NCBI RefSeq assembly: GCF_900176505.1
Contig: NZ_FWYB01000003.1
Location: forward strand, 1-64,000
Direction: 5' to 3'
Source: Pedobacter nyackensis
Lineage (GTDB): Bacteria > Bacteroidota > Bacteroidia > Sphingobacteriales > Sphingobacteriaceae
DNA: 64,000 bases
In this document: piece after piece, positions 53,297 to 62,479 of the stretch
How the letters are laid out: each line of letters begins with the position of its first letter
Position numbering within the stretch: position 1 is the first letter of the stretch
Notes under the pieces: generated by a model
Databases searched by the model: none
Told to the model about the DNA's origin: nothing
The model's input: the letters and a program-made list of their open reading frames with translations, nothing else
Position numbers and translations under genes: made by a program

Positions 53297-53704
53297 ATGA
53301 ACACATTAAAAATTAACAATGAAGAGCTTGCTATGAAGGCTTTTGTTGAAAGTGAAAACCGCGTAAATCGTTCCGTAAATTATGTGCCTTTTATATTGTT
53401 AGGCCTGTTGTTGTTGCTTTGGCCAATATTGCAGCACTTCATTATGCGTGGTGCCCCTAATGTTGCCTACCTGGATCCAAACATCTGGCTGTTGGTTTTA
53501 TTAAGCCTGATTTGCTTTCTGATCTCGATCGGTTTATGCTGGTGGTTACTGCAGCAGTTTTGGACGAGTATAGGTTTGCCTTCAATAGGCGATATGGTTT
53601 TACAATTTAAACAATTACAGGGATGGCAACAATTAGGTTTTTACTGGGCGTCATTTGGCTTCTTGCTATTGGCAGCAGTTGGGGTATTGATCGCAATATT
53701 ATAG
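53297..53704 (+). CDS. Holin-like protein with three membrane segments
   Basis: This 135-residue protein starts at ATG 53297. The earlier ATG at 53258 lies in the terminator stem of the previous gene. After a polar 28-residue N-terminus it has three predicted membrane segments at about 30-50 (YVPFILLGLLLLLWPILQHF), 62-87 (NIWLLVLLSLICFLISIGLC) and 112-133 (GFLLLAAVGVLIAIL). Size and three spans fit a class I phage holin. No sequence family is recognised. The case rests on its position directly before, and overlapping by 82 bases, a cell-wall hydrolase-type gene and a spanin-like gene. Confidence 0.6.
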   Translation: MNTLKINNEELAMKAFVESENRVNRSVNYVPFILLGLLLLLWPILQHFIMRGAPNVAYLDPNIWLLVLLSLICFLISIGLCWWLLQQFWTSIGLPSIGDMVLQFKQLQGWQQLGFYWASFGFLLLAAVGVLIAIL

Positions 53705-54186
53705 GACATGGATCTACTTATAACAACAATTATAGAGGGTTCAGTTACGACGATAATAGTAGAAAGAAACTGGTATCAGCGGCACAAAATGAAGTTGGCG
53801 TACAAGAAATTGGGGGCAATGCTGGCGCGCAGGTGGATCAGTACAACGCGTACGTTGGTTTCAAAAAAGTACCCTGGTGTGCGTCGTTTGTTTCGTGGTG
53901 TTTTGGGCAAGTCGGGTATCCGCAACCGAGAACTGCTTGGAGTCCTGCGCTTTTTCCCGTTGCTCGGCTTACCAAGGATCCGATGGCTGGAATGGTGATG
54001 GGTATTTATTTTAAGGACCTTAAGCGGATAGGGCACTGTGGAATTTTGGAACGGCAGCAAGGAGATTTTTGGCAAATAATTGAGGGGAATACCAATGTTA
54101 AGGGCAGTAGGGAAGGCGATGGGGTTTGGCGAAAAATAAGGCATAGAAGAGCTATACATTGTTTTGCGGATTGGTGTAAAAAATGA
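53623..54186 (+). CDS. CHAP-like peptidoglycan hydrolase (endolysin-type)
   Basis: This 187-residue protein has an N-terminal hydrophobic segment (about 4-20), either a signal peptide or a signal-anchor. A cysteine hydrolase domain of the CHAP/TIGR02594 type follows: AAQNEVGVQEIGG, VPWCASFVSWCFGQVG (catalytic Cys86), RTAWSPALFPVA, the catalytic His138 in IGHCGI and a third polar residue in IIEGNTN. It should cut peptidoglycan peptides. It overlaps the holin-like gene by 82 bases in another frame and the following lipoprotein gene by 4 bases. Such tight packing is typical of phage lysis cassettes. Confidence 0.78.
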   Translation: MATIRFLLGVIWLLAIGSSWGIDRNIIGHGSTYNNNYRGFSYDDNSRKKLVSAAQNEVGVQEIGGNAGAQVDQYNAYVGFKKVPWCASFVSWCFGQVGYPQPRTAWSPALFPVARLTKDPMAGMVMGIYFKDLKRIGHCGILERQQGDFWQIIEGNTNVKGSREGDGVWRKIRHRRAIHCFADWCKK

Positions 54187-54563
54187 GTGATATGAAAACA
54201 ATAATAATTGCTATGGTACTGCTCTTATCTGGCTGCGCTTTGTTTAAGAACACCAGCAAGACCAATGTAAAGGAAATCCAGCAATTTTCGAAGGAGGTTG
54301 ATTTCCGAGAGTTTGTTTTGAAGAGTGGTACTAAAGAAACACAGGTGTTCAGTTATCGGAACGATAGTGGATTTTATCAATACCAACGGATAATGGAGCA
54401 AGTGGATCAGTCAGCTTCCAGGGAATTGAAAACTGGAGAAGAAGCATTGGTGAAAAAGGAACTGCTAAGTAAGAAAACTGAACCGCCAGAATTTTTGGGT
54501 TGGTTTGTTGTGATGCTTATAAGTATGTTATGCTACTTATTATATAGAAGATTTTATCGGTAA
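54183..54563 (+). CDS. Unimolecular-spanin-like lipoprotein with C-terminal membrane anchor
   Basis: This 126-residue protein has a lipoprotein signal with the ideal lipobox LSGC (Cys18). A polar segment of about 80 residues (19-100) follows, then one C-terminal membrane span (about 104-121, FLGWFVVMLISMLCYLLY), followed by basic RRFYR. An outer-membrane lipid anchor at one end and an inner-membrane span at the other is the layout of u-spanins such as phage T1 gp11, which fuse the two membranes in the last step of lysis. The start overlaps the hydrolase stop (ATGA). No homology to a named spanin is claimed; the call rests on layout and neighbours. Confidence 0.62.
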   Translation: MSDMKTIIIAMVLLLSGCALFKNTSKTNVKEIQQFSKEVDFREFVLKSGTKETQVFSYRNDSGFYQYQRIMEQVDQSASRELKTGEEALVKKELLSKKTEPPEFLGWFVVMLISMLCYLLYRRFYR

Positions 54564-54616
54564 TCCTGTTGTGGCACAATAAATGTTAAATGCAATGGGA
54601 ATTGTATTTGAAAAAT

Positions 54617-54624
54617 TACATTTG
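54617..54624 (+). promoter_or_regulatory. Candidate -7 promoter box of the outer-membrane barrel gene
   Basis: TACATTTG matches TAnnTTTG exactly, 31 bp before the ATG at 54656. The start codon also has a GGGG-containing ribosome-binding stretch (AATAGGGGGAATTAA). This marks the start of the surface-polysaccharide cluster as separate from the lysis-type genes. Confidence 0.5.
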
Positions 54625-54655
54625 TATTGTAATAAATAACAATAGGGGGAATTAA

Positions 54656-55348
54656 ATGAAAAAATGTTTACTTGTCGCGCTCTCTCTTTTACTAACTAAT
54701 GCCGCTTTTTCGCAAATGAGCGGTGATTATAACTACAGCATCGCTGTTCGTGGATACAGCTTGATGCAGATGCCTAAAGTCTTAAACCAAAAAAACTCGG
54801 ACAAATTCCGGGAAGCTGCTTTTAGTGGTGGTATCCTGAAATTTAATGACAACCAGATCAGTTATCGACTGAGTGGTAATTACTTCAAAAAGGATGTTCA
54901 AATCGTGAACAATTGCCTGAACTGTGAAGAAGCCAATGGAAAGATGACGGATTATAGTTTTAAGATTGGGTTTGAGAAGAATATTAATTTCTCGATAATT
55001 CAGCCTTATTTCGGATTTGATATGGGGTATCGGAGTAATAAATTTGTAGGTATGTTATCTTCAAAAAGTTCGGCGGATGCAGCCGCAGTGGCGATTGTAC
55101 CGGGCCCTGATGGTGTTGAAGCCAGCAAGTCGGGCTTTACTGCGGCACCGATACTTGGGGTAAAGGTTAATCCGATACCGCAAGTAACGCTATTTGCAGA
55201 GGGGAACCTTGAGTTCTTCTATTCATACGAGCGGCAGGAGACAGCAGGACCGAATCAGGAACGGACTTTTAAAAAGTTCAATAAATCTGAATTCCTGGTG
55301 AATCCTGTATCTATAGGTGTACAGATCAATTTAGGGAGTAATAGGTAG
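54656..55348 (+). CDS. Small outer-membrane beta-barrel protein
   Basis: This 230-residue protein has a signal peptide (residues 1-19, ending AFSQ). Alternating hydrophobic strands follow, typical of the outer-membrane beta-barrel superfamily (YSFKIGFEKNINFS, IQPYFGFDMGYRSNKF, VTLFAEGNLEFFYSYER), with a barrel-like end VNPVSIGVQINLGSNR. It lies before the Wza-like export gene and probably belongs to the same envelope cluster. Its exact role is unknown. Confidence 0.78.
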   Translation: MKKCLLVALSLLLTNAAFSQMSGDYNYSIAVRGYSLMQMPKVLNQKNSDKFREAAFSGGILKFNDNQISYRLSGNYFKKDVQIVNNCLNCEEANGKMTDYSFKIGFEKNINFSIIQPYFGFDMGYRSNKFVGMLSSKSSADAAAVAIVPGPDGVEASKSGFTAAPILGVKVNPIPQVTLFAEGNLEFFYSYERQETAGPNQERTFKKFNKSEFLVNPVSIGVQINLGSNR

Positions 55349-55392
55349 TGTTATGCTTGTGTTAAGCCTTTATCACAATTCAATTAAATTGA

Positions 55393-55400
55393 TATATTTG
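55393..55400 (+). promoter_or_regulatory. Candidate -7 promoter box of the polysaccharide export operon
   Basis: TATATTTG matches TAnnTTTG and lies 71 bp before the ATG at 55472. Transcription would start near 55406 with a leader of about 65 bases. No convincing -33 element was found. Confidence 0.4.
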
Positions 55401-55471
55401 CAACCGATACGAAAACCTATGAAATTGTCGAATAAATTCAACGATTTCTATTAAACCTCTCAATACTGAAT

Positions 55472-57946
55472 ATGAATTTTAAGAAATCGATCACCGCAAT
55501 ATTATTTTTATTTGCAGTTTTGATCACCCAGGTTGCATTTTCGCAATCTAACTATTCTAATGTAAAAGTTGATGAGTTATCTGATGCGCAGATCAGGGAA
55601 ATGATTTCGCGCGCAGAATCTATAGGGTATAATGATGCTCAATTGGAGCAAATGGCTAAGGCGCAGGGAATGAAAGCCGAAGAGGTGGAGAAACTGCGTG
55701 CAAGAGTTGCCAAAATCAGAAGTGGAAAAGAGGATCAGGCTGCATCTAAAGCACAAGAAACAGACAAGGGCAGACAATTTGAAGGTGGAACTCAAGGGCG
55801 CAGAGATAGTACAACTACCAAAGTTGATCTATTTGAAAGTTTACGACCTAAGATTTTTGGTGCGGAATTGTTTGCTAACAGCAACATCTCATTTGAACCA
55901 AATTTTAGAATGGCTACGCCGAGGAATTATGTGATTGGTCCTGATGATGAGTTACTGATTGATTTGAGCGGTGATAACGAAGCTGATTACAAGTTAAAGG
56001 TTAATCCTGAAGGAATTATCCGCTTGCAATATACCGGACCGGTTTCGGTTGGTGGATTGACAATTGAACAAGCTATAGCAAAAATACGTACAAAATTAGC
56101 AGGTACTTATCCAGGTTTAAGAACCGGACGCACTAGTGTTGCTGTTAATCTAGGTAACATCAGAAGTATTAAAATCACTTTATTGGGTGAAGTGGTCAAG
56201 CCAGGTTCTTATACCCTATCTTCTTTATCTACTGTTTTTAATGCTTTGAATGCTTCTGGAGGTCCGAATATGAATGGTTCCTTCCGTAAGATTCAGGTGA
56301 TCAGAGGAAATAAGATTGTTGCTACTGTTGACGTATATGATTTTCTGTTGAATGGAATTCAGAAAACCAATATCCGCTTACAGGATCAGGATGTGATTAA
56401 CATTCCGGTTTACCAAAGTAGGGTAGAGATGTCGGGCGAAGTAAAGCGCCCGGCTTTGTTTGAGGTTTTAAGCAATGAGAGCCTAGCTGATGTTATTCGT
56501 TTTGCAGGTGGCTTTAGCAATGAGGCTTATACAGCACAGATTAAAGTTTTACAGAATACCAATAAGGAGCGTAGGATTACTGATGTGACAGCAGAAAAAT
56601 TTGACACCTATGGTCCGTTAAACGGGGATAAATACATTGTTGAAGGTATTTTAGATCGCTTTGAGAACAGGGTAGAAATAGCAGGTGCTGTTTTTCGTCC
56701 GGGTAAATTTGAGCTGGACAAAGGTTTAACCTTAAAAGGTCTGATCGCTAAAGCTGATGGATTAAAGGAAGATGCGTTTTTAAACAGAGGTTATATCAAC
56801 CGTTTAAATGCGGATAATACATTGGCCTTGATTTCTTTTGATGTGGCTAAGGTATTAGCGGGAACAGATCAGGACATCGCTTTGCAGCGTGAAGATAGGG
56901 TAACAATTTCTTCTTTATTTGATTTAAGAGATGAGTACAAGCTGAGCATCCAGGGTGAAGTTCGTGCGCCTGGTGATTTTGACTATGCAGATAACATGAC
57001 TTTAGCGGATATGATACAATTGGCAGGTGGTTTTAAAGAAGGAGCTACACCTAATCGTATTGAGATTTCGAGAAGGGTGAGGAATAGCGATTCTCTTTCA
57101 AAATCGGCTATTACTGCGGAGTTGTTTACCATTAATATAGACAAGAACTTAAGGCTTGAAGGTGACCCTTTTATATTGAAGCCTTATGATATTGTTACTG
57201 TTCGTAATTCGGCAGGTTATGCAATACAGAAACAAGTTAAACTGGAAGGTGAAGTATTGTATCCGGGTGTTTATACGATTTCATCTAAAGATGAGCGGAT
57301 TTCTGATTTGATTAAAAGAGCAGGCGGATTGACGCCAATTGCTTATGCAGAAGGTGCTTCGCTAAAGAGACCTGGAGCAGAGAAAGTGAATCCTGATGAT
57401 AAGAATGCGATTGACAATAAGGAAGAAGAGAATAAGAAGTTTTTGAGTTTAAAACGTGCACAGGAGGCTGGCGTTAAGGATACGCTTCATGCAGATGTAG
57501 AACAGAAATTGATTCAGTCGGATTTAGTAGGAATTAGTTTAGAACGCATTTTACATAAACCACATTCAAGATACGATCTGATTGTAGAAGATGGTGATCT
57601 AATTCGTGTACCAAGACAATTGCAGACGGTTAAAGTAACCGGAGAGGTTTTGAATCCTAATAGCATTGTTTACTTGCCTGGTAAAAGCTTTAAGCAGTAT
57701 GTGAATGGTGCGGGAGGTTTTACAACCAGTGCTTTAAAAAAGGGTGCATATATTAAATATGCGAATGGTTCTGTTGAAGCAGGTAGTAAGTTCTTATTCT
57801 TTAACAATTTCCCGAAGGTGAGACCCGGAGCGGAGATATTAGTGCCGAAGAGGGCAGAGAGAGAAAGAATGTCAGCACAGGGATGGATTGGATTGGGTAC
57901 TGCTTTGGCTTCATTAGGGGCTATAATAGTTAGTTTGCTTAGATAG
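55472..57946 (+). CDS. Wza-like polysaccharide export protein with multiple SLBB domains
   Basis: This 824-residue envelope protein has a signal peptide (about 1-24). A helical charged region (about 35-110) is followed by a Poly_export domain (about 148-245, YVIGPDDELLIDLSGDNE). About six SLBB-type units follow, each with a G-E-V-x-x-P-G pattern: LLGEVVKPGSY, MSGEVKRPALF, IAGAVFRPGKF, IQGEVRAPGDF, LEGEVLYPGVY and VTGEVLNPNSI. The C-terminus has a hydrophobic span (WIGLGTALASLGAIIVSLL). Wza is about 380 residues with two SLBB units, so this is the long Bacteroidota form. It should form the outer-membrane exit channel for the polysaccharide made by the downstream genes. Confidence 0.92.
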   Translation: MNFKKSITAILFLFAVLITQVAFSQSNYSNVKVDELSDAQIREMISRAESIGYNDAQLEQMAKAQGMKAEEVEKLRARVAKIRSGKEDQAASKAQETDKGRQFEGGTQGRRDSTTTKVDLFESLRPKIFGAELFANSNISFEPNFRMATPRNYVIGPDDELLIDLSGDNEADYKLKVNPEGIIRLQYTGPVSVGGLTIEQAIAKIRTKLAGTYPGLRTGRTSVAVNLGNIRSIKITLLGEVVKPGSYTLSSLSTVFNALNASGGPNMNGSFRKIQVIRGNKIVATVDVYDFLLNGIQKTNIRLQDQDVINIPVYQSRVEMSGEVKRPALFEVLSNESLADVIRFAGGFSNEAYTAQIKVLQNTNKERRITDVTAEKFDTYGPLNGDKYIVEGILDRFENRVEIAGAVFRPGKFELDKGLTLKGLIAKADGLKEDAFLNRGYINRLNADNTLALISFDVAKVLAGTDQDIALQREDRVTISSLFDLRDEYKLSIQGEVRAPGDFDYADNMTLADMIQLAGGFKEGATPNRIEISRRVRNSDSLSKSAITAELFTINIDKNLRLEGDPFILKPYDIVTVRNSAGYAIQKQVKLEGEVLYPGVYTISSKDERISDLIKRAGGLTPIAYAEGASLKRPGAEKVNPDDKNAIDNKEEENKKFLSLKRAQEAGVKDTLHADVEQKLIQSDLVGISLERILHKPHSRYDLIVEDGDLIRVPRQLQTVKVTGEVLNPNSIVYLPGKSFKQYVNGAGGFTTSALKKGAYIKYANGSVEAGSKFLFFNNFPKVRPGAEILVPKRAERERMSAQGWIGLGTALASLGAIIVSLLR

Positions 57947-58000
57947 GCGCATAAAATTTAAAAAAAAAACATTTTTCTATCTTTTTATAAATTATGATAA

Positions 58001-59089
58001 ATGGCGACTACTGAAAGTCTCAATAATATTAATACTAAGCAAAGGAGTGATGAAGTCACTTTGAGGGATCTAATTATACAAATTAAACAATGGTGTAATT
58101 ATCTTATTTCTAAATGGGTAATTATTTTAATAGTTGGTGTAGTCGGTGCGATCCTTGGTCTTCTGTATTCTTCCTCTCAGGGAGTGGTCTATAAAGCAAC
58201 TACAACCTTTGTGCTTGAAGACAGCGGAAGTAAGGGTGGATTGGGTCAATACTCAGGGTTAGCAGCAATAGCTGGTATTGACATGGGTGGGGGTGGAGGA
58301 TTGTTTTCGGGAGATAATATCCTTGAGCTGTACAAGTCTAGGAGCATGATTAAGAAAGCCCTTCTACGAACAGCAATGTTCAAGGAAAAAGAGCAAACAG
58401 TGATTGATCGCTATATAGAATTTAATGATCTAAGAGAAAAGTGGGCTAAGGACCCAAAACTTAAGGATGTTAGTTTTTCTAATGATCGGGAGTTTACAGT
58501 TGTTCAGGATAGTATCTTAAATAGGATGATCATAGATATCCGTAATAACAACCTGTTTGTGAACTATTTTGAAAAGACAAAATCAATAATAGAGGTGGAA
58601 GTTAAAGGACCAGATGCTTTATTTGCTAAGGCCTTCAACGAAAGTATTGTTGCTACAGTTAATGAGTTTTATATTCAGACAAAAGCAAAAAAATCTTTGG
58701 AAAATCTAGTTATCCTGCAACATCAGGTTGATTCAGTTAAAGCGGTTTTAAATGGTTCAATTTTTAGTAGTGCTGCAACAATGGATGCAACACCAAATTT
58801 AAATCCTACCAGACAAGTCTTGAGGGCACCGGTGGAACGGTCCAGAATTAATGCAGAAACTAATAAGGTAATCCTTGCTGAATTGGTTAAAAATCTGGAA
58901 ATATCTAGAATTTCAGTCAGAAAGGAAATGCCATTAATCCAGGTGATCGATTATCCTGTTTTACCTTTGGAAATTGAAAGGATGTCCAAATCTAGTGGAA
59001 TTATTTTAGGCGGCTTTTTAAGTGGCTTTTTAATCATTTTTATATTATCATCAGTGTTCTTCTACAAAAAAATAATGTCAAGTGAATAA
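58001..59089 (+). CDS. Wzz-type chain-length determinant / polysaccharide co-polymerase
   Basis: This 362-residue inner-membrane protein has the Wzz layout. The first membrane span is at about 39-58 ([20 protein letters not shown]). A large periplasmic part rich in helices follows, and the second span is near the C-terminus (about 335-357, [20 protein letters not shown]). The typical post-span sequence [11 protein letters not shown] is present. It has no cytoplasmic kinase domain. It should set chain length or couple polymerisation to the Wza-like channel encoded 54 bp upstream. The last 8 bases overlap the start of the dehydrogenase gene. Confidence 0.9.
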   Translation: MATTESLNNINTKQRSDEVTLRDLIIQIKQWCNYLISKWVIILIVGVVGAILGLLYSSSQGVVYKATTTFVLEDSGSKGGLGQYSGLAAIAGIDMGGGGGLFSGDNILELYKSRSMIKKALLRTAMFKEKEQTVIDRYIEFNDLREKWAKDPKLKDVSFSNDREFTVVQDSILNRMIIDIRNNNLFVNYFEKTKSIIEVEVKGPDALFAKAFNESIVATVNEFYIQTKAKKSLENLVILQHQVDSVKAVLNGSIFSSAATMDATPNLNPTRQVLRAPVERSRINAETNKVILAELVKNLEISRISVRKEMPLIQVIDYPVLPLEIERMSKSSGIILGGFLSGFLIIFILSSVFFYKKIMSSE

Positions 59090-60371
59090 GTATAAAATCG
59101 CAGTAATAGGCCTCGGTTATGTGGGTTTACCATTGGCAGCAGAGTTTGCCAAAAAATACGCTACAGTTGGATTCGATATCAATAAAAAAAGAATTAAAGA
59201 GTTAAATGAGTGCATTGATAGCACATTGGAACTCAGTAATGAAGACCTAAAAATGGTTGTTCAAGGTGACAAGTACAGTCCTTTTGGTCTGGTTCCTACG
59301 GACGACATTAATTTAATTAAAGATTGTAATGTCTATATTATAACCGTACCTACTCCGACTGATAAGAATAATCGTCCGGTTCTTACACCGTTATATAAGG
59401 CAAGTGAGACTGTGGCGAAAGTGATAAAGAAAGGAGACATCGTCATCTATGAGTCTACAGTATATCCAGGCGTAACAGAGGATGAGTGTATTCCGGTTAT
59501 TGAGAAAGCCTCAGGACTAAAATTCAATGAAGATTTTTATGCTGGTTATTCTCCGGAACGTATTAATCCTGGAGATAAGGAACATACTGTAAGTAAGATA
59601 TTAAAAGTTACTTCTGGATCTACTGCTGAGATTGCCGAAATTGTGGATCAATTATATAAAAGTATCATTGTTGCCGGGACACATAAAGCACCTTCGATCA
59701 GAGTGGCTGAAGCGGCGAAGGTAATTGAAAATTCACAACGTGATATCAATATTGCCTTTGTGAATGAACTTTCAAAAATTTTCAATCTCCTTGGAATAGA
59801 TACCAATGAGGTTTTGGAAGCAGCAGGGACTAAATGGAATTTCCTGAAATTCAAACCCGGTCTCGTTGGTGGTCATTGTATTGGCGTGGACCCATATTAT
59901 CTTGCTCAAAAAGCACAGGAAGTTGGTTATCATCCAGAGATCATCTTAGCTGGAAGAAGGCTTAATGATGGCATGGGTGAGTATATTGCTCATGAGGTAA
60001 TTAGACTTATGGTTAAAAAGGATATTCCTGTTAAGTCTGCTAGAATATTAATTATGGGTATCACTTTTAAGGAGAACTGCCCAGATGTGAGGAATACCAA
60101 AGTTGTCGATATCATTAAGATCTTGAAAGAATTTAGCATAGATATCACACTATGGGATCCATGGGCTAATCCTGAGGAGGTCTTTCATGAATATGGAATC
60201 AAATCTCTAAATGAATTATCCGATGGCGATCATTCATTCGATGGCGCGATATTGGCAGTTGCTCATAAGAGTTTTTTGGATTCAGACCTAAAAGCACTTT
60301 TAAAACCTAATTCTGTAGTTTATGACGTTAAATCTGTTTTGGAAAAAGTAGATGTTGATGGGAGACTTTAA
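59082..60371 (+). CDS. UDP-N-acetyl-hexosamine 6-dehydrogenase, second copy
   Basis: This 429-residue protein is a paralogue of the enzyme at 1733-3004 and shares its motifs [28 protein letters not shown] and the catalytic [16 protein letters not shown]. It starts with GTG, 8 bases inside the wzz-like gene, which indicates translational coupling. With the oxidoreductase, aminotransferase and acetyltransferase downstream it completes a WbpA/B/E/D-type set. The most likely reaction is therefore UDP-GlcNAc to UDP-GlcNAc-uronic acid. The two copies differ along their whole length, so this is not a recent duplication. Confidence 0.92.
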   Translation: MNKYKIAVIGLGYVGLPLAAEFAKKYATVGFDINKKRIKELNECIDSTLELSNEDLKMVVQGDKYSPFGLVPTDDINLIKDCNVYIITVPTPTDKNNRPVLTPLYKASETVAKVIKKGDIVIYESTVYPGVTEDECIPVIEKASGLKFNEDFYAGYSPERINPGDKEHTVSKILKVTSGSTAEIAEIVDQLYKSIIVAGTHKAPSIRVAEAAKVIENSQRDINIAFVNELSKIFNLLGIDTNEVLEAAGTKWNFLKFKPGLVGGHCIGVDPYYLAQKAQEVGYHPEIILAGRRLNDGMGEYIAHEVIRLMVKKDIPVKSARILIMGITFKENCPDVRNTKVVDIIKILKEFSIDITLWDPWANPEEVFHEYGIKSLNELSDGDHSFDGAILAVAHKSFLDSDLKALLKPNSVVYDVKSVLEKVDVDGRL

Positions 60372-60374
60372 TTT

Positions 60375-61355
60375 ATGAAACTTAATAAATATCATACCAT
60401 GGATCTATCAAATTACTCTTTTCTTATCACTGGTGGTGCTGGATTTATAGGCTCAAATTTAGTAGAATATCTCTTGAACAACAATGCAAAATTAGTTCGT
60501 GTTCTTGATAATTTTGCTACAGGGAAAAGAGAAAATATAGCACCTTTCCTTCAAAATGAAAGATTTCAGTTGATTGAAGGAGATATTAGAGATTATAATA
60601 CTTGTAAAGATGCTGTTGCAGCCATTGATTTTGTCTCACATCAAGCTGCTTTAGGTTCAGTTCCACGATCTATAAATGATCCTATTACGACCAATGAAGT
60701 AAATATTGCAGGATTCTTAAATGTGCTAAATGCGGTTCGTGAGTGTGGTGTAAAAAAAATGGTGTATGCTGCATCTTCTTCGACTTATGGAGATAGTAAA
60801 ATATTGCCAAAAGTTGAAAATGTAATCGGCAATCCATTATCACCTTATGCAGTTACGAAATATGTTAATGAACTATATGCTCAAGTGTTTGCAGACCTAT
60901 ATAGTTTAAATAGCGTAGGGCTTCGCTATTTCAATGTGTTTGGGCCTAAGCAAGATCCTAATGGAGCATATGCTGCAGTAATTCCACTATTTATGAAATC
61001 TGCTCTGGCAAAGGAGTCTCCATATATCAATGGAGATGGAGAACAAACCCGAGATTTCACATATGTAGAGAACGCGGTTCAGGCAAATGTGAAAGCATTG
61101 TTGTCTGAAACAAATGGACATGAAGTGATGAATATTGCATTTGGTGAAAGAACTTCCTTAAATCAATTATGGAATTATATCACCGATTTGGCGGATGTCT
61201 CTCTGAAGCCAATTTACAGGGAGAATAGAGCTGGTGATGTTAGAGATAGTTTGGCAAATATTTCAAAAGCTACAAATACTATTGGATATGAACCCAAATT
61301 TTCCGTTGTAGAAGGTCTTGAAATTACATATAACTGGTATAAAGGCCATGAATAA
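60375..61355 (+). CDS. UDP-GlcNAc/UDP-GlcNAcA 4-epimerase (WbpP/TviC type)
   Basis: This 326-residue extended short-chain dehydrogenase has the motif TGGAGFIGSNLVEYLL, HQAALGSVPRSINDP (the WbpP/TviC signature around the sugar), the Ser residues of YAASSSTYGDS, the catalytic YAVTK and GDGEQTRDFTYVENAVQAN. It interconverts gluco and galacto forms of UDP-HexNAc or its uronic acid. The start may be 60375 or the ATG at 60402, which is closer to the Rossmann strand. It sits between the dehydrogenase (3-bp gap) and the aminotransferase (8-base overlap). Confidence 0.9.
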   Translation: MKLNKYHTMDLSNYSFLITGGAGFIGSNLVEYLLNNNAKLVRVLDNFATGKRENIAPFLQNERFQLIEGDIRDYNTCKDAVAAIDFVSHQAALGSVPRSINDPITTNEVNIAGFLNVLNAVRECGVKKMVYAASSSTYGDSKILPKVENVIGNPLSPYAVTKYVNELYAQVFADLYSLNSVGLRYFNVFGPKQDPNGAYAAVIPLFMKSALAKESPYINGDGEQTRDFTYVENAVQANVKALLSETNGHEVMNIAFGERTSLNQLWNYITDLADVSLKPIYRENRAGDVRDSLANISKATNTIGYEPKFSVVEGLEITYNWYKGHE

Positions 61356-62478
61356 TGAGATTCAAATGGTTGACTTGAAAAGTCAATATCTGAAAATTAA
61401 GCCTGAAATTGATGAGGCCCTGTTAAATGCGGTTGAAGGTGTTGCTTATATTAATGGCCCCCAGGTAAAGCAATTTGCAAATAGTTTAAGGGAGTTCAAT
61501 AAAGTTGCTTCAGCTGTTACTTGTGCGAACGGAACAGATGCTCTTCAAATTGCCATGATGGCTTTGGATTTTAAACCTGGAGATGAAGTCATTGTTCCTG
61601 CCTTTACTTACATCGCTACGGTGGAAGTAATTGCTTTATTGGGCCTTGTACCTAAATTTATCGATGTAATAGAAGATACCTTTGAGCTTGACCATACGAA
61701 ATTGGAAAACTTAATATCTGATAAAACGGTTGGTATCATTCCAGTACATTTGTTCGGCCAATGTTCTAATATGGAGGCTATTCTATCCATCGCAAAGAAG
61801 CACAATATTGCAGTAATTGAAGACACTGCTCAGGCTATGGGAGCAGAGTATATTTTTAATGATGGCTCAAAACTTTTTGCTGGAACGATAGGAGATATTG
61901 GTACAACCTCTTTTTTCCCTTCTAAGAATCTGGGTTGTTTTGGTGATGGAGGAGCTTTGCTAACTCAAAATATTGAATTGGGCGAAAAGGTTCATATCAT
62001 AGCCAATCATGGTCAAAGAAAGAAGTATTATCATGAGGCTATAGGTGTAAATTCTAGACTAGATACAATTCAAGCAGCGATTCTGGATATAAAGTTAAAA
62101 TATCTTAATGATTATAGTTTCGAAAGGCAAAAAGTTGCTAAGAAATACGATGAATTGTTAAATGGGCTGCAAGGACTGAATATCCCGGCAAAGGCACCTT
62201 ATTCCACTCACGTTTATAACCAATATACCTGTCGCATTGAAAATAATAGGAGAGACGAGTTAAAGATTTATCTTCAGGATAAAGGAATTCCTACTATGAT
62301 TTATTACCCCGTACCGGTTCATTTACAAGACGCTTATCAGGTTTATGGATATAAAGAAGGAGATTTTCCAGTTGCTGAAAAATTATGTAAAGAAGTTATT
62401 TCTTTTCCAATACATACAGAAATGAAAGCAGAAGTTCAGGATTATATTATAGAAAACATAATTGGCTTTTTTAACTAA
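61348..62478 (+). CDS. DegT/DnrJ/EryC1-type sugar aminotransferase (WbpE-like)
   Basis: This 376-residue PLP enzyme starts at ATG 61348, 8 bases inside the epimerase gene. Motifs include [53 protein letters not shown] and the PLP-binding lysine in [15 protein letters not shown]. The AQAMGA form and overall sequence resemble WbpE/WlbC. These enzymes transaminate the 3-keto sugar made by the WbpB-type oxidoreductase to UDP-GlcNAc3N-uronic acid. That oxidoreductase and the matching acetyltransferase lie directly downstream. Confidence 0.92.
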   Translation: MNNEIQMVDLKSQYLKIKPEIDEALLNAVEGVAYINGPQVKQFANSLREFNKVASAVTCANGTDALQIAMMALDFKPGDEVIVPAFTYIATVEVIALLGLVPKFIDVIEDTFELDHTKLENLISDKTVGIIPVHLFGQCSNMEAILSIAKKHNIAVIEDTAQAMGAEYIFNDGSKLFAGTIGDIGTTSFFPSKNLGCFGDGGALLTQNIELGEKVHIIANHGQRKKYYHEAIGVNSRLDTIQAAILDIKLKYLNDYSFERQKVAKKYDELLNGLQGLNIPAKAPYSTHVYNQYTCRIENNRRDELKIYLQDKGIPTMIYYPVPVHLQDAYQVYGYKEGDFPVAEKLCKEVISFPIHTEMKAEVQDYIIENIIGFFN

Positions 62479-62479
62479 T

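Noticed and set aside
50722-54563. Intact prophage
   Set aside because: There is no terminase, portal, capsid, tail, replication or integrase gene in the surrounding sequence, only HTH, DUF6266 and lysis-type genes.
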